NCBI GenBank assembly: GCA_029101005.1
Contig: JAQXQE010000006.1
Location: 62,001 to 126,000 of the forward strand
Length of the DNA: 64,000 nt
Direction of reading: 5' to 3'
From: Bacillota bacterium
GTDB taxonomy: Bacteria > Bacillota > Clostridia > Peptostreptococcales > Anaerovoracaceae
Below are positions 48,340 to 57,030 of the stretch, in pieces (within the stretch, counting starts at the first letter, position 1; each line of letters opens with the position of its first letter). The notes beneath the pieces were generated by a model that was not told where the DNA came from, ran no database searches, and saw nothing but the letters and a program-made list of their open reading frames with translations. Made by a program: the position numbers and the translations under genes.

Positions 48340-49704
48340 ATGTCTAAGAAGGACAACTCAAGCGCTAGCTTCTCAAGATTCGGCTACATCATGGTAGCTG
48401 CCGGCGCTGCTATCGGACTCGGTAATATTTGGAAGTTCCCGTATGTCGCATACGGCGATGGAGGCGGAACATTCCTGCTCGTATACTGTGTATTCGCAGT
48501 ACTGCTCGGACAGCCTGGAGTAATGATTGAGACAGCTATCGGTCGTCACTCAAGAGCTAACGCAGTAGATGCTTACGGCAAGATTAACAAGAAATGGTCA
48601 TTCATCGGAGTTATCAACACAGTTTGTACAGCTATGATCGACTTCTACTACATGATCGTCAGCGGTTACGTAGTAAAGTACGCAATTGCATACCTTACAG
48701 GTGCACGCTTCGGTGCTGATAAGGCTGCATACTACAATGCATTTATCTCAGATCCAATCGAGCCACTGATCTACGGATTTGCAGTAATCGCAATTACTTC
48801 AATAATCCTCGGCTTCGGTATCACAGATAAGGTAGAGAAGATTTGCAAGGTTATCCTCCCTGCACTTCTGATTCTCCTCATCATCTGCGGAATCTGGGCT
48901 CTCGTTATCTCACCAAATGCTATGGAAGGTCTCAAGTGGTACCTCTTACCTGACTTCTCAAAGCTCAATACAACAACTCTTGCTGATGCATGTATGCAGG
49001 TACTCTTCTCAGTAGGTATCGGCTGGGCTATCTTCATAACACTCGGTGCAAGTATCTCTGATGATAAGAACCTCAGATCTGACTCAACATGGGTAGTAAT
49101 CTGTGACTCAGCAATCGCTATTCTCGCAGGATTCGTAATCATCCCATCAGTAGTTGGTTCAGGAGCAGAGATGGCTTCAGGTCCTTCACTGGTATTCCTG
49201 GCTATGACATCAATCTTCGAGCAGTTCCCAGGTGGTAACATTATCGGACTCTTCTTCTTCATGTCACTGGTATTCGCTGTATTCTCAACAGCGTTCACAA
49301 TCCTCGAGATTCCTATCATGGTAGTAAGAGAGAAGTTCAACACAGGCTCATGGGCTGCAGTAATCATCACATCATCAATCATCTTCATCGGCGGAGTATT
49401 CGCATCACTCTCACAGGGAAGCGGACTGCTGAGTGGAGTAATGATTCCTTGGATAGACTTCGGAGGAATTCACCACTACAACATCTACGACTGGATTGAT
49501 TGCTTCACAGGATATGTTCTCCTCCCAGGTGGAACACTGCTGACATCATTCTTCGTATCATATGTATGGGGTTTCGACAACCTGAGCAAGGAGCTCGAGA
49601 AAGGTGGCGGAAGACCTGTCAGCAAGTGGGACAGATTCACAATTCAGATCTGCATTCCTATCCTCACTCTCGTAGTAATCCTCCACGCATTCGGACTATT
49701 CTAG
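48340..49704 (+). CDS. neurotransmitter:sodium symporter (SNF/NSS) family transporter
   Basis: 454 aa; FSRFGYIMVAAGAAIGLGNIWKFPYVAYGDGGGTFLLVY. Confidence 0.94.
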   Translation: MSKKDNSSASFSRFGYIMVAAGAAIGLGNIWKFPYVAYGDGGGTFLLVYCVFAVLLGQPGVMIETAIGRHSRANAVDAYGKINKKWSFIGVINTVCTAMIDFYYMIVSGYVVKYAIAYLTGARFGADKAAYYNAFISDPIEPLIYGFAVIAITSIILGFGITDKVEKICKVILPALLILLIICGIWALVISPNAMEGLKWYLLPDFSKLNTTTLADACMQVLFSVGIGWAIFITLGASISDDKNLRSDSTWVVICDSAIAILAGFVIIPSVVGSGAEMASGPSLVFLAMTSIFEQFPGGNIIGLFFFMSLVFAVFSTAFTILEIPIMVVREKFNTGSWAAVIITSSIIFIGGVFASLSQGSGLLSGVMIPWIDFGGIHHYNIYDWIDCFTGYVLLPGGTLLTSFFVSYVWGFDNLSKELEKGGGRPVSKWDRFTIQICIPILTLVVILHAFGLF

Positions 49705-49723
49705 ACGAGACACATACGACATA

Positions 49724-49754
49724 CAAAGCCGGCTGCAAGCAGCCGGCTTTTAGC
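49724..49754 (+). terminator. intrinsic terminator
   Basis: AAAGCCGGCTGCAAGCAGCCGGCTTTT. Confidence 0.85.
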
Positions 49755-49969
49755 ATGCCTGAAAAAAACAATCTCTAATTCTGATATATAATTAACGATT
49801 TATTTGTGATAAATGCACAAAAAAACAAAACACGTACTTGCTTTAATGCAAGATTTTGAGTAAACTAAACAAGTCGTGCTTTATATGATGTTAAGTAATA
49901 CTTATCACCATTTGCACTCAATAGCTATGTAATGATAACAAGATAAGAAAGAAAGTTGGTTAGTAGATA

Positions 49970-51358
49970 ATGATAGAAAGAATAGCTGATATTAACACTG
50001 TAGTTAACGATTTCGTCTGGGGCGTTCCTGCAATGGTCTGCATTGTAGGTGTAGGTCTCTACCTCAGCTTCAGAACAGGATTCATTCAGTTCCGCAAGTT
50101 CGGTTATTCACTCAAGTCAACCTTAGGTAAGATCTTCAGCAAGGCAGATGCTAAGGATGGCGCAATCACACCTTTCCAGGCCGTATGCACAGCACTCGCC
50201 GCAACTGTAGGAACAGGTAACATCGCCGGCGTTGCTGGTGCCATCGCTATCGGAGGCCCAGGTGCTGTATTCTGGATGTGGATGTCTGCCCTTCTCGGTA
50301 TGTGTACAAAGTTCTCGGAAGTAACACTCGCTGTACACTTCAGAGAGGTTAACGCTGAGGGAGACTATGTCGGCGGACCAATGTACTACATCAAGAACGG
50401 TCTCGGCAAGAACTGGATGTGGCTCGCTTACCTCTTCGCAATCTTCGGTACACTGACAGTATTCGGAACTGGTAATGCTACACAGGTTAATACAATCACA
50501 TCAGCTATCAACGCTGCACTGATCAATTATAATGTTTTAGATGCTAACAACCTCGGAACAAGCAACCTCATCATCGGAGTTGTAATCTGCGTACTCGTTG
50601 CAGTTATCCTCCTCGGTGGAGTTAAGAGAATCGGTAAGGTAACAGAGACTCTCGTTCCTATCATGGCAGTTCTCTACATCGTGCTTGGACTTGGTGTAGT
50701 TTTTCTCAACTTCCAGTATGTTCCAGCAGTATTCAAGTCAATCTTCGAGGGAGCATTCAATCCAAGTGCTGTTACAGGTGGAGTTGTAGGAAGCCTCTTC
50801 CTCTGTATGCGTAAGGGAGTATCAAGAGGAATCTTCTCTAACGAGGCAGGCCTTGGTACAGGTTCAATCGCACACGCAACAGCTGATACAGATCACCCAG
50901 TTAAGCAGGGACTCTTCGGAATCTTCGAGGTTTTCGCAGACACAATCGTAATCTGCACACTCACAGCCCTCGTAATTCTCTGCAGTGGCGTATCAATCCA
51001 GTACGGTGAGGCAGCAGGAGCTGAGCTCACAATCGCAGGTTTCACTAACGTATACGGTAACTGGGTATCAATCTTCACAGCTATCGCAATGTGCTGCTTC
51101 GCGTTCTCAACAATCCTCGGATGGGGACTCTACGGAACACGTTGCTGCGAGTTCATCTTCGGAACAAAGAGCATCAAGGTATTCATGGTACTCTACTCAC
51201 TCGTAGCTATCATCGGAGCAACAATCGACCTCGGTCTCATCTGGAATATCGCAGACACATTCAACGGTCTTATGGCTATTCCAAACCTTATCGCAGTATT
51301 CATGCTCGCACCAGTAGTAGTTAAGCTCGTTAAGGATTATTTCGACAAAGCAAACTAA
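49970..51358 (+). CDS. alanine/glycine:cation symporter (AGCS) family transporter
   Basis: 462 aa; FQAVCTALAATVGTGNIAGVAGAIAIGGPGAVFWMW, FSNEAGLGTGSIAHATA. Confidence 0.95.
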   Translation: MIERIADINTVVNDFVWGVPAMVCIVGVGLYLSFRTGFIQFRKFGYSLKSTLGKIFSKADAKDGAITPFQAVCTALAATVGTGNIAGVAGAIAIGGPGAVFWMWMSALLGMCTKFSEVTLAVHFREVNAEGDYVGGPMYYIKNGLGKNWMWLAYLFAIFGTLTVFGTGNATQVNTITSAINAALINYNVLDANNLGTSNLIIGVVICVLVAVILLGGVKRIGKVTETLVPIMAVLYIVLGLGVVFLNFQYVPAVFKSIFEGAFNPSAVTGGVVGSLFLCMRKGVSRGIFSNEAGLGTGSIAHATADTDHPVKQGLFGIFEVFADTIVICTLTALVILCSGVSIQYGEAAGAELTIAGFTNVYGNWVSIFTAIAMCCFAFSTILGWGLYGTRCCEFIFGTKSIKVFMVLYSLVAIIGATIDLGLIWNIADTFNGLMAIPNLIAVFMLAPVVVKLVKDYFDKAN

Positions 51359-51385
51359 TCATTTGTACAAATACAGGTTATAGTA

Positions 51386-51418
51386 AAACAGCCAGTGCGA
51401 AAAGCACTGGCTATTTTA
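51386..51418. terminator. bidirectional intrinsic terminator
   Basis: AAAACAGCCAGTGCGAAAAGCACTGGCTATTTT between convergent genes. Confidence 0.8.
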
Positions 51419-51447
51419 CTATATTCGTTATATTTCCTGCTATGCGT

Positions 51448-52320
51448 CTAGTATTCGCTAACGCCCTTCTCAACTATGAAGTTGACCAGCGTCTGAAGTG
51501 GCTTTCCCATTCTTCTAGCACTATAGAACAGCTGAAGCTTATCAACGAACACATCTCCTAAAGGCACTGCCTTCAGGTTCGGTTCATCTCTCATCTCAGA
51601 CAGCGGAATAACTGCAAAACCCTGCGAGATCGCTACCATTGCATTCTGCACATCAGTTGACTGAACTTGCTTAACACCTCTGAAATTTTCACCGAACATC
51701 TTATACAGATTCTCTCTGCAGAATTCATAATATGCCTTATCTAGCGACTTGGTGATGAAAGGAAGTTCGGCAATAGCCCCACCAATAGATCCATATCTCT
51801 CGATGCTGTCAGCCGATATGAGAAGATGCTCCGGAGCACGCACAATATCCACGGTCTCAACATGATTTGACTGTGCAAACTTAGTGCCAAGGTTATAAGG
51901 CATTACTATTGCGTCGAGTTTCCTCTGCTGAAGCGCCATAGCAAGTTCACTCTCATTACCTATAGTCATATTGAGTTTGATATCAGGGTGAGCATCGGTG
52001 AACTCCTTGAATACCGGAAGGAAGAAGTGCGAGCCATCAAAGCCGAGATTGAGCTCGTTATCCCTATCACCCTTAAGCCTCATAAGCAATTCATTGTACC
52101 CTCTTAATATCTCCAACACTCCATCGCAGAATATATGTCCGTCAGATGTTAGCACGCAACCTTTATTATTCCTCTCGAAGAGTGCAACTCCAAGCTCATC
52201 CTCTAGTTGCGCGATGTACTTGCTCATCGTCGTCTGCGCTATACCACACTTATCTGCAGCTTCGGTGAAATTACCCGTCTCTGCTGCAGCAAGGAAGTAA
52301 TCCAGTTTTCCTATATTCAT
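51448..52320 (-). CDS. LysR-family transcriptional regulator
   Basis: 290 aa; LDYFLAAAETGNFTEAADKCGIAQTTMSKYIAQLEDELGVALFER; divergent from brnQ. Confidence 0.95.
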   Translation of the reverse strand: MNIGKLDYFLAAAETGNFTEAADKCGIAQTTMSKYIAQLEDELGVALFERNNKGCVLTSDGHIFCDGVLEILRGYNELLMRLKGDRDNELNLGFDGSHFFLPVFKEFTDAHPDIKLNMTIGNESELAMALQQRKLDAIVMPYNLGTKFAQSNHVETVDIVRAPEHLLISADSIERYGSIGGAIAELPFITKSLDKAYYEFCRENLYKMFGENFRGVKQVQSTDVQNAMVAISQGFAVIPLSEMRDEPNLKAVPLGDVFVDKLQLFYSARRMGKPLQTLVNFIVEKGVSEY

Positions 52321-52510
52321 ATCTTATTCCTTCTCTTATCCATTATCTGCCATATATTATAACCTTTTCCATTGCCAACTTGAAGCCAGATATGAAAAAA
52401 AGTGCTGACAAGATGAATATTATTCGTTTTATTTTTGCTCGCAAGCCATATATAAGTGAAACTGTATTAAGAAAGAAATATATGAATTATCGAAAGGTTA
52501 GGTACAAGCA

Positions 52511-53881
52511 ATGAATACTAATAGAAGACATATGATCTCATCAACAGTCTGTATGGGTCTTGCACTCTTTGCAACGCAGTTCGGTGCAGGTAATCTCATC
52601 TTCCCTCCATTCCTCGGACGTGGAACTGGCTCAGACTGGATGGTAGGTTTCCTCGGCTTCCTGATTATGGATGTTGGTCTCGCAGCAGCTGCAGTATATT
52701 CAGTAGTTGCAAACAGAGCAGGAACAGTTGACGGAGTTGTCGGCAAGATGGGACCTAAGGCAGGTAAGGTCCTCCTTACAACTATCATTCTCTGCCTCGG
52801 ACCATGCGTATGCATCCCACGCACAGCATGCACTAGCTACGAACTAGGCCTTCAGACAATGCTCCCAGGTGTTCCACTTCCTATCTACGGAGCTGTATTC
52901 TTTGCAGTAACACTTTTTCTTGTAATAAGACCTAGCAAGGTTGTAGACATCATCGGTAAGTATCTCACACCTGCACTCCTTGCAGTTATGGTGCTTCTCA
53001 TCATCCTCGGTATTGCTGATCCAATCGGCAAGGCCGTTCCAATCGAGGATGTTGTTGCTTTCGCATCAGGTGTTCAGAACGGTTACCAGACACTCGACGG
53101 AATCGGCGGAGTACTTATGACAATGATGCTCATGAATGCGGCTATCGGCTACGGCTTCCGCGACAAGAAGGACATCAAGCACATGGTAGCAGGTGCTGAC
53201 ATCATCTCAGCAGTTCTCCTCGCACTCGTATACGGCGGACTCTCATACCTCGGATCAACAGTATCCGGCATCGAAGCATTCGCTGGACTCGAGCAGGCTC
53301 CTCTTATGGTAGCAATCACATATGCACTTATGGGCAAAGCAGGAGTATATGCTCTCGCAACAATAGTTATTCTCGCATGTCTCACAACAGCACTCGGACT
53401 CAGTGCAGTTGTCGGTGATTACTTCGAGGAGCTGACTAACGGCAAGCTCAAGTATAAGACAGTAGTAGTAACAGTTATCCTGCTCAGCTACGCAATGTCA
53501 AACTTTGGACTGTCAACAATCATCTCAATTGCTGGCCCAATCCTTGAGATCCTCTATCCACCACTCATCGTGCTTGTACTCGGCGCGTTCTTCGAGAGAA
53601 TCTCAAGCAATCACCACATTATCAAATTCGCTACATACTTCGCTCTCATCAGCAGCATCATATGTACATTCAATAACATGTTCGGCTTTGGAATGGACTT
53701 CCTTAATATGCTTCCATTCACATCACTTGGACTCGGCTGGGTATGCCCTGCCCTCATCGGTGGAGTAATCGGTTCATTCTTCAAGGATGAGCTCCACATC
53801 ACAGAGACAGTGCTCGACGCAGCTGCAGAAGAGCTCCACGAACTCGAGGAGTCAATGCACCAGCACACAGCACTTAACTAA
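52511..53881 (+). CDS. brnQ: branched-chain amino acid transport system II carrier protein (LIVCS)
   Basis: 456 aa; CMGLALFATQFGAGNLIFPPFLGRGTG... Confidence 0.9.
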   Translation: MNTNRRHMISSTVCMGLALFATQFGAGNLIFPPFLGRGTGSDWMVGFLGFLIMDVGLAAAAVYSVVANRAGTVDGVVGKMGPKAGKVLLTTIILCLGPCVCIPRTACTSYELGLQTMLPGVPLPIYGAVFFAVTLFLVIRPSKVVDIIGKYLTPALLAVMVLLIILGIADPIGKAVPIEDVVAFASGVQNGYQTLDGIGGVLMTMMLMNAAIGYGFRDKKDIKHMVAGADIISAVLLALVYGGLSYLGSTVSGIEAFAGLEQAPLMVAITYALMGKAGVYALATIVILACLTTALGLSAVVGDYFEELTNGKLKYKTVVVTVILLSYAMSNFGLSTIISIAGPILEILYPPLIVLVLGAFFERISSNHHIIKFATYFALISSIICTFNNMFGFGMDFLNMLPFTSLGLGWVCPALIGGVIGSFFKDELHITETVLDAAAEELHELEESMHQHTALN

Positions 53882-53927
53882 CGCTTACATGTAATTATCC
53901 ATAATACATACAACATACCCCTAACGA

Positions 53928-53959
53928 TAAAAACAGCACGCTTCCGCGTGCTGTTTTCT
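53928..53959. terminator. bidirectional intrinsic terminator
   Basis: AAAAACAGCACGCTTCCGCGTGCTGTTTTCT. Confidence 0.85.
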
Positions 53960-53965
53960 CGTATT

Positions 53966-54095
53966 CAATAGCTCCGAAGTGGAACACTTGCGATAGCCGG
54001 TTCACGGTGACTGGCAAGCGCCAGCGCAGACAAAGCCCTTGAACCGCTGCGTCATCGCAATAGGCGCGAGCCGAGTTCCACGCAGCGAGCTATTG
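53966..54095 (-). repeat. 130-nt nested palindromic element (copy A, complete) overlapping the stop codon of the DMT transporter gene
   Basis: Outer arms CAATAGCTC/GAGCTATTG and TGGAAC/GTTCCA, inner arms TTGCGAT/ATCGCAA and CGGTTCA/TGAACCG, central CTGGC-AAGC-GCCAG hairpin. Confidence 0.8.
54029..54080 (-). repeat. 52-bp dispersed repeat, copy A
   Basis: gacaaagcccttgaaccgctgcgtcatcgcaataggcgcgagccgagttcca, 49/52 identical to 58721-58772. Confidence 0.9.
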
Positions 54096-54953
54096 TTTAA
54101 GTTCGGAGACGAGAGTTGCCCCCAGAATCATAGCCGCACCAACTACAATCATCGCGGTAAGCGGCTCGTGAAGCAGGAACGCTGAGAGCAATACTGCCTC
54201 AACTGGATCAATATAACTTATGATAGCTACAGTCTGTGCTTCTAGCTCCTTTACTGCGCCGAAGTAGATTACATACGCAATACCAGTGTGTACTACTCCC
54301 ACAATGAGGAGGCAGATCAGTCCTCTTAGCGAAAGCTGAATAGTGCCTATGTCCTCAGTCATCAGTACATATGGCAGCACCATCACTGCTGCAAACGCCA
54401 GCTGAGCCATAGTCAGGTCGAAAGTGGATATATCTTTGAGGCTCTTATTGATGATTACGATTACTGCGTAAGTGATTGCTCCTGCAACAGCAAAAACAAT
54501 TCCCTTGAGTGTGTTCGCATCAACCCCGGTTCCAGTTACTCCTGATACGAGAATCATTCCACCGAAGGCAATACAGATGCAGACCACACTTCTAGCAGTA
54601 AGCTTCTCCTTGAACACCAGCGCCGCACCGATGAGGAAGAAGATTGGCTGAGTGTAGTAACATACAGTAGATATCGCAATACTTGTATATCGAAAGGCCT
54701 CAAACTGGCAAACCCAGTTGGTCGCCATCAGTGCACCAAGCAGAATGATTTGCTTGAGGTTTCTTTTGATAGCTGGCATATCGACTCTCTGCTTAGTAAG
54801 TACGAAATACGCCAAGATAGTCAGTACCGCCAGCACCGCTCTACAGAAGCACATCGCACCCGAAGGAAGCTCTATGAATCTTCTGAAAGTACCAATGGTA
54901 CCAAAGATCATACATATAATTATCAGTTTGAATTTCGCATTATTCAGTCCCAT
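54090..54953 (-). CDS. EamA/DMT-superfamily transporter
   Basis: 287 aa, about 10 TM; IGTFRRFIELPSGAMCFCRAVLA, VGVVHTGIAYVIYF, YIDPVEAVLLS. Confidence 0.9.
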   Translation of the reverse strand: MGLNNAKFKLIIICMIFGTIGTFRRFIELPSGAMCFCRAVLAVLTILAYFVLTKQRVDMPAIKRNLKQIILLGALMATNWVCQFEAFRYTSIAISTVCYYTQPIFFLIGAALVFKEKLTARSVVCICIAFGGMILVSGVTGTGVDANTLKGIVFAVAGAITYAVIVIINKSLKDISTFDLTMAQLAFAAVMVLPYVLMTEDIGTIQLSLRGLICLLIVGVVHTGIAYVIYFGAVKELEAQTVAIISYIDPVEAVLLSAFLLHEPLTAMIVVGAAMILGATLVSELKQ

Positions 54954-54965
54954 GAATCTTATCCC

Positions 54966-57005
54966 CTAATGCTTCTGTACGAGTGTTCCTCCGCAACTTG
55001 AACCCGCACCAGCTGTACATCCATAGCAGTGACAGTCGAACTTAATATCTCTTTCGAGGGACTCCACTCTTCCCTCAGCAAAATCAAATATAGTCAGTTC
55101 GCCACAAGGGCCATCACACACCATATCCATAACCTGGTTGAAGTCGCAGTCGTAGATTCTACCATCATATCCAACGCTAATCTGGTTTCTGCACATCATA
55201 TTCTCACATGCCTCAGGGTTAAATGCGTTGATAAGCATATTCATATAAGCCTCATATGTTCCGCATGCAAGGAGATGACGACCGTATCTTCCAATTGGAT
55301 TATTTGTTACTGCAAAGAGCTTGTTGAAGCATACATTGTATCTTGCAAGTTCCCTCTTATACAGTTTCTCAAGTTCATCCTGATCTGGTGGCAGAGTCTC
55401 TCTCTGTGGATTGAACACAAGGTCGAGTTCCTTATCATCATCCATTCCATATCCAGCATCGTTCAGTTTTCTAAGAACTTCAATACTGCCAGCAAAAGTT
55501 CCATCTCCACGCTGTCCATCAGCTGGAGCTTCACTGAAGTTTGGAAGACTCGCGATGACATTAACCCCAAGACGTGCATATTCATCAATAAGATGAGTAT
55601 ATCCCTCCTCGAGGAGAATTGTAAGATTTGTACGCACGATTACCTTGAGGCCTCTCTTTGAAGCTTCGTTAATGAACCACTCAAAGTCAGGGGCCATCTC
55701 CGGTGCTCCTCCTGTAACATCTACAGTTGTGAAGCCATATCTATCTGCAGCATCAAGTACTGCCTGAAGAGTATCTCTTTCAATTACCTCAGTTCTGTTT
55801 GGACCAGCCTGCACATGGCAGTGAGCACATGCGAGATTACATCTCTTACCCACATTAACCTGAATTGTCGTAAGCTTATCTCTAGTCTTGAGCTGCTCCG
55901 ACTTTGGCACCATATCCTCAAAATACATAACTCTTGCCATTGCATCGAGAAGATCCTGATGAGATGCCTGACGCTTCGGCTTATATGCCTCTTTATGCCA
56001 AGCTGGCATAATCTCGAAACCACCAAGGATTGCATCATCAATGTACGAATCTGGTCCATTGATTATTCTATTTCTATAAGACACCTCTGCCGGACTATTG
56101 CGAGGCCATAACTTGTCAAACCACTCCAGATACGCATTATGGTCATACCTCACTGGAACGGCCTCAATATACACGCCTTTGTACTCTGCTCTGTATATTG
56201 CATCATCGCAAGGCAGTATCGATATTCTTGTTAACACACCGAAATTCTGACCCTTGAACGTCGGAAGACCTGCTGAGCCGTTATTAATCACAAATCCCGC
56301 AGCAAGCCTCATAGCAACTGCAGAACAAGTATGTGTTGTTGCCATAATGTCAATTGAATTAGCATCCATAAAGTCTGAGAGCTCCGCCTGACGCATTACA
56401 TCCTCAAGCTGCTCTATCGCACAATCCCATCCACCAAGCAGTTTCTCGTCACCGTGAGTGATTCCTATCTTCAGTCCACCTACAGATGCAATCATATGGG
56501 ATGGTCTATTAACAAGCTTCGCAACAAGCTCAGGAGATGTCTGTATCTCCTTCTTCATAATATTGTGAATCCTGTTTGATCTCGACACGCTTGCATCATC
56601 AGTACAGTCTGGGTATGCGCAACCACATCCAACACCTACATCCTGAAGTCTTCTCACCTCAGCTTCAACGTTGCCGAGAAGCGGAATAAAGTTCTCTATA
56701 TAATTCTCAATTCGCGCCCAGTTCTCGATATCTCTATCGAACCAGTGAATATCTCCGTTAAGAACTACACCTGCACGCCCTTTCTCTCCAAGTCTCTTAC
56801 ATTCATTATCGTACATTCTTGTAAGCTCCTCGGCTGCAAATGGATTGCCGTACAGTCCGCCCGCAATTAGCAGAGTATCAAAAATGTGATCATCAGAAAC
56901 TTCTGATGACCACACCTTCTGATCCAATAGATAATCAATCGGGCAGGCACGACCTGCATCCTTGAAGTTATGGCGAATGTAACTTGGTGTTCTACAACTT
57001 GCCAT
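54966..57005 (-). CDS. fusion protein: N-terminal metallophosphoesterase-like domain + C-terminal ArsS-like radical SAM/Cys-rich domain
   Basis: 679 aa; N-part GGLYGNP, LNGDIHWFDRD, LLGNVEAE, GITHGDEKLLGGWD, TTHTCSA; C-part CNLACAHCHVQAGPNR, VTGGAPEMAPDF, C-terminal CHCYGCTAGAGSSCGG. Confidence 0.85.
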   Translation of the reverse strand: MASCRTPSYIRHNFKDAGRACPIDYLLDQKVWSSEVSDDHIFDTLLIAGGLYGNPFAAEELTRMYDNECKRLGEKGRAGVVLNGDIHWFDRDIENWARIENYIENFIPLLGNVEAEVRRLQDVGVGCGCAYPDCTDDASVSRSNRIHNIMKKEIQTSPELVAKLVNRPSHMIASVGGLKIGITHGDEKLLGGWDCAIEQLEDVMRQAELSDFMDANSIDIMATTHTCSAVAMRLAAGFVINNGSAGLPTFKGQNFGVLTRISILPCDDAIYRAEYKGVYIEAVPVRYDHNAYLEWFDKLWPRNSPAEVSYRNRIINGPDSYIDDAILGGFEIMPAWHKEAYKPKRQASHQDLLDAMARVMYFEDMVPKSEQLKTRDKLTTIQVNVGKRCNLACAHCHVQAGPNRTEVIERDTLQAVLDAADRYGFTTVDVTGGAPEMAPDFEWFINEASKRGLKVIVRTNLTILLEEGYTHLIDEYARLGVNVIASLPNFSEAPADGQRGDGTFAGSIEVLRKLNDAGYGMDDDKELDLVFNPQRETLPPDQDELEKLYKRELARYNVCFNKLFAVTNNPIGRYGRHLLACGTYEAYMNMLINAFNPEACENMMCRNQISVGYDGRIYDCDFNQVMDMVCDGPCGELTIFDFAEGRVESLERDIKFDCHCYGCTAGAGSSCGGTLVQKH

Positions 57006-57030
57006 CTATCTATTATCCTTTCTTATCTTG

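Noticed and set aside
53966-54095. Structured element considered as a tRNA or CRISPR unit
   Set aside because: No cloverleaf or anticodon arm and no spacer-repeat periodicity; only two dispersed copies of the 52-bp segment seen.
54966-57005. Possible selenocysteine in the ArsS-like C-terminal Cys-rich tail
   Set aside because: The tail reads through with Cys codons (CHCYGCTAGAGSSCGG) and no in-frame TGA, so there is no support for Sec in this copy.
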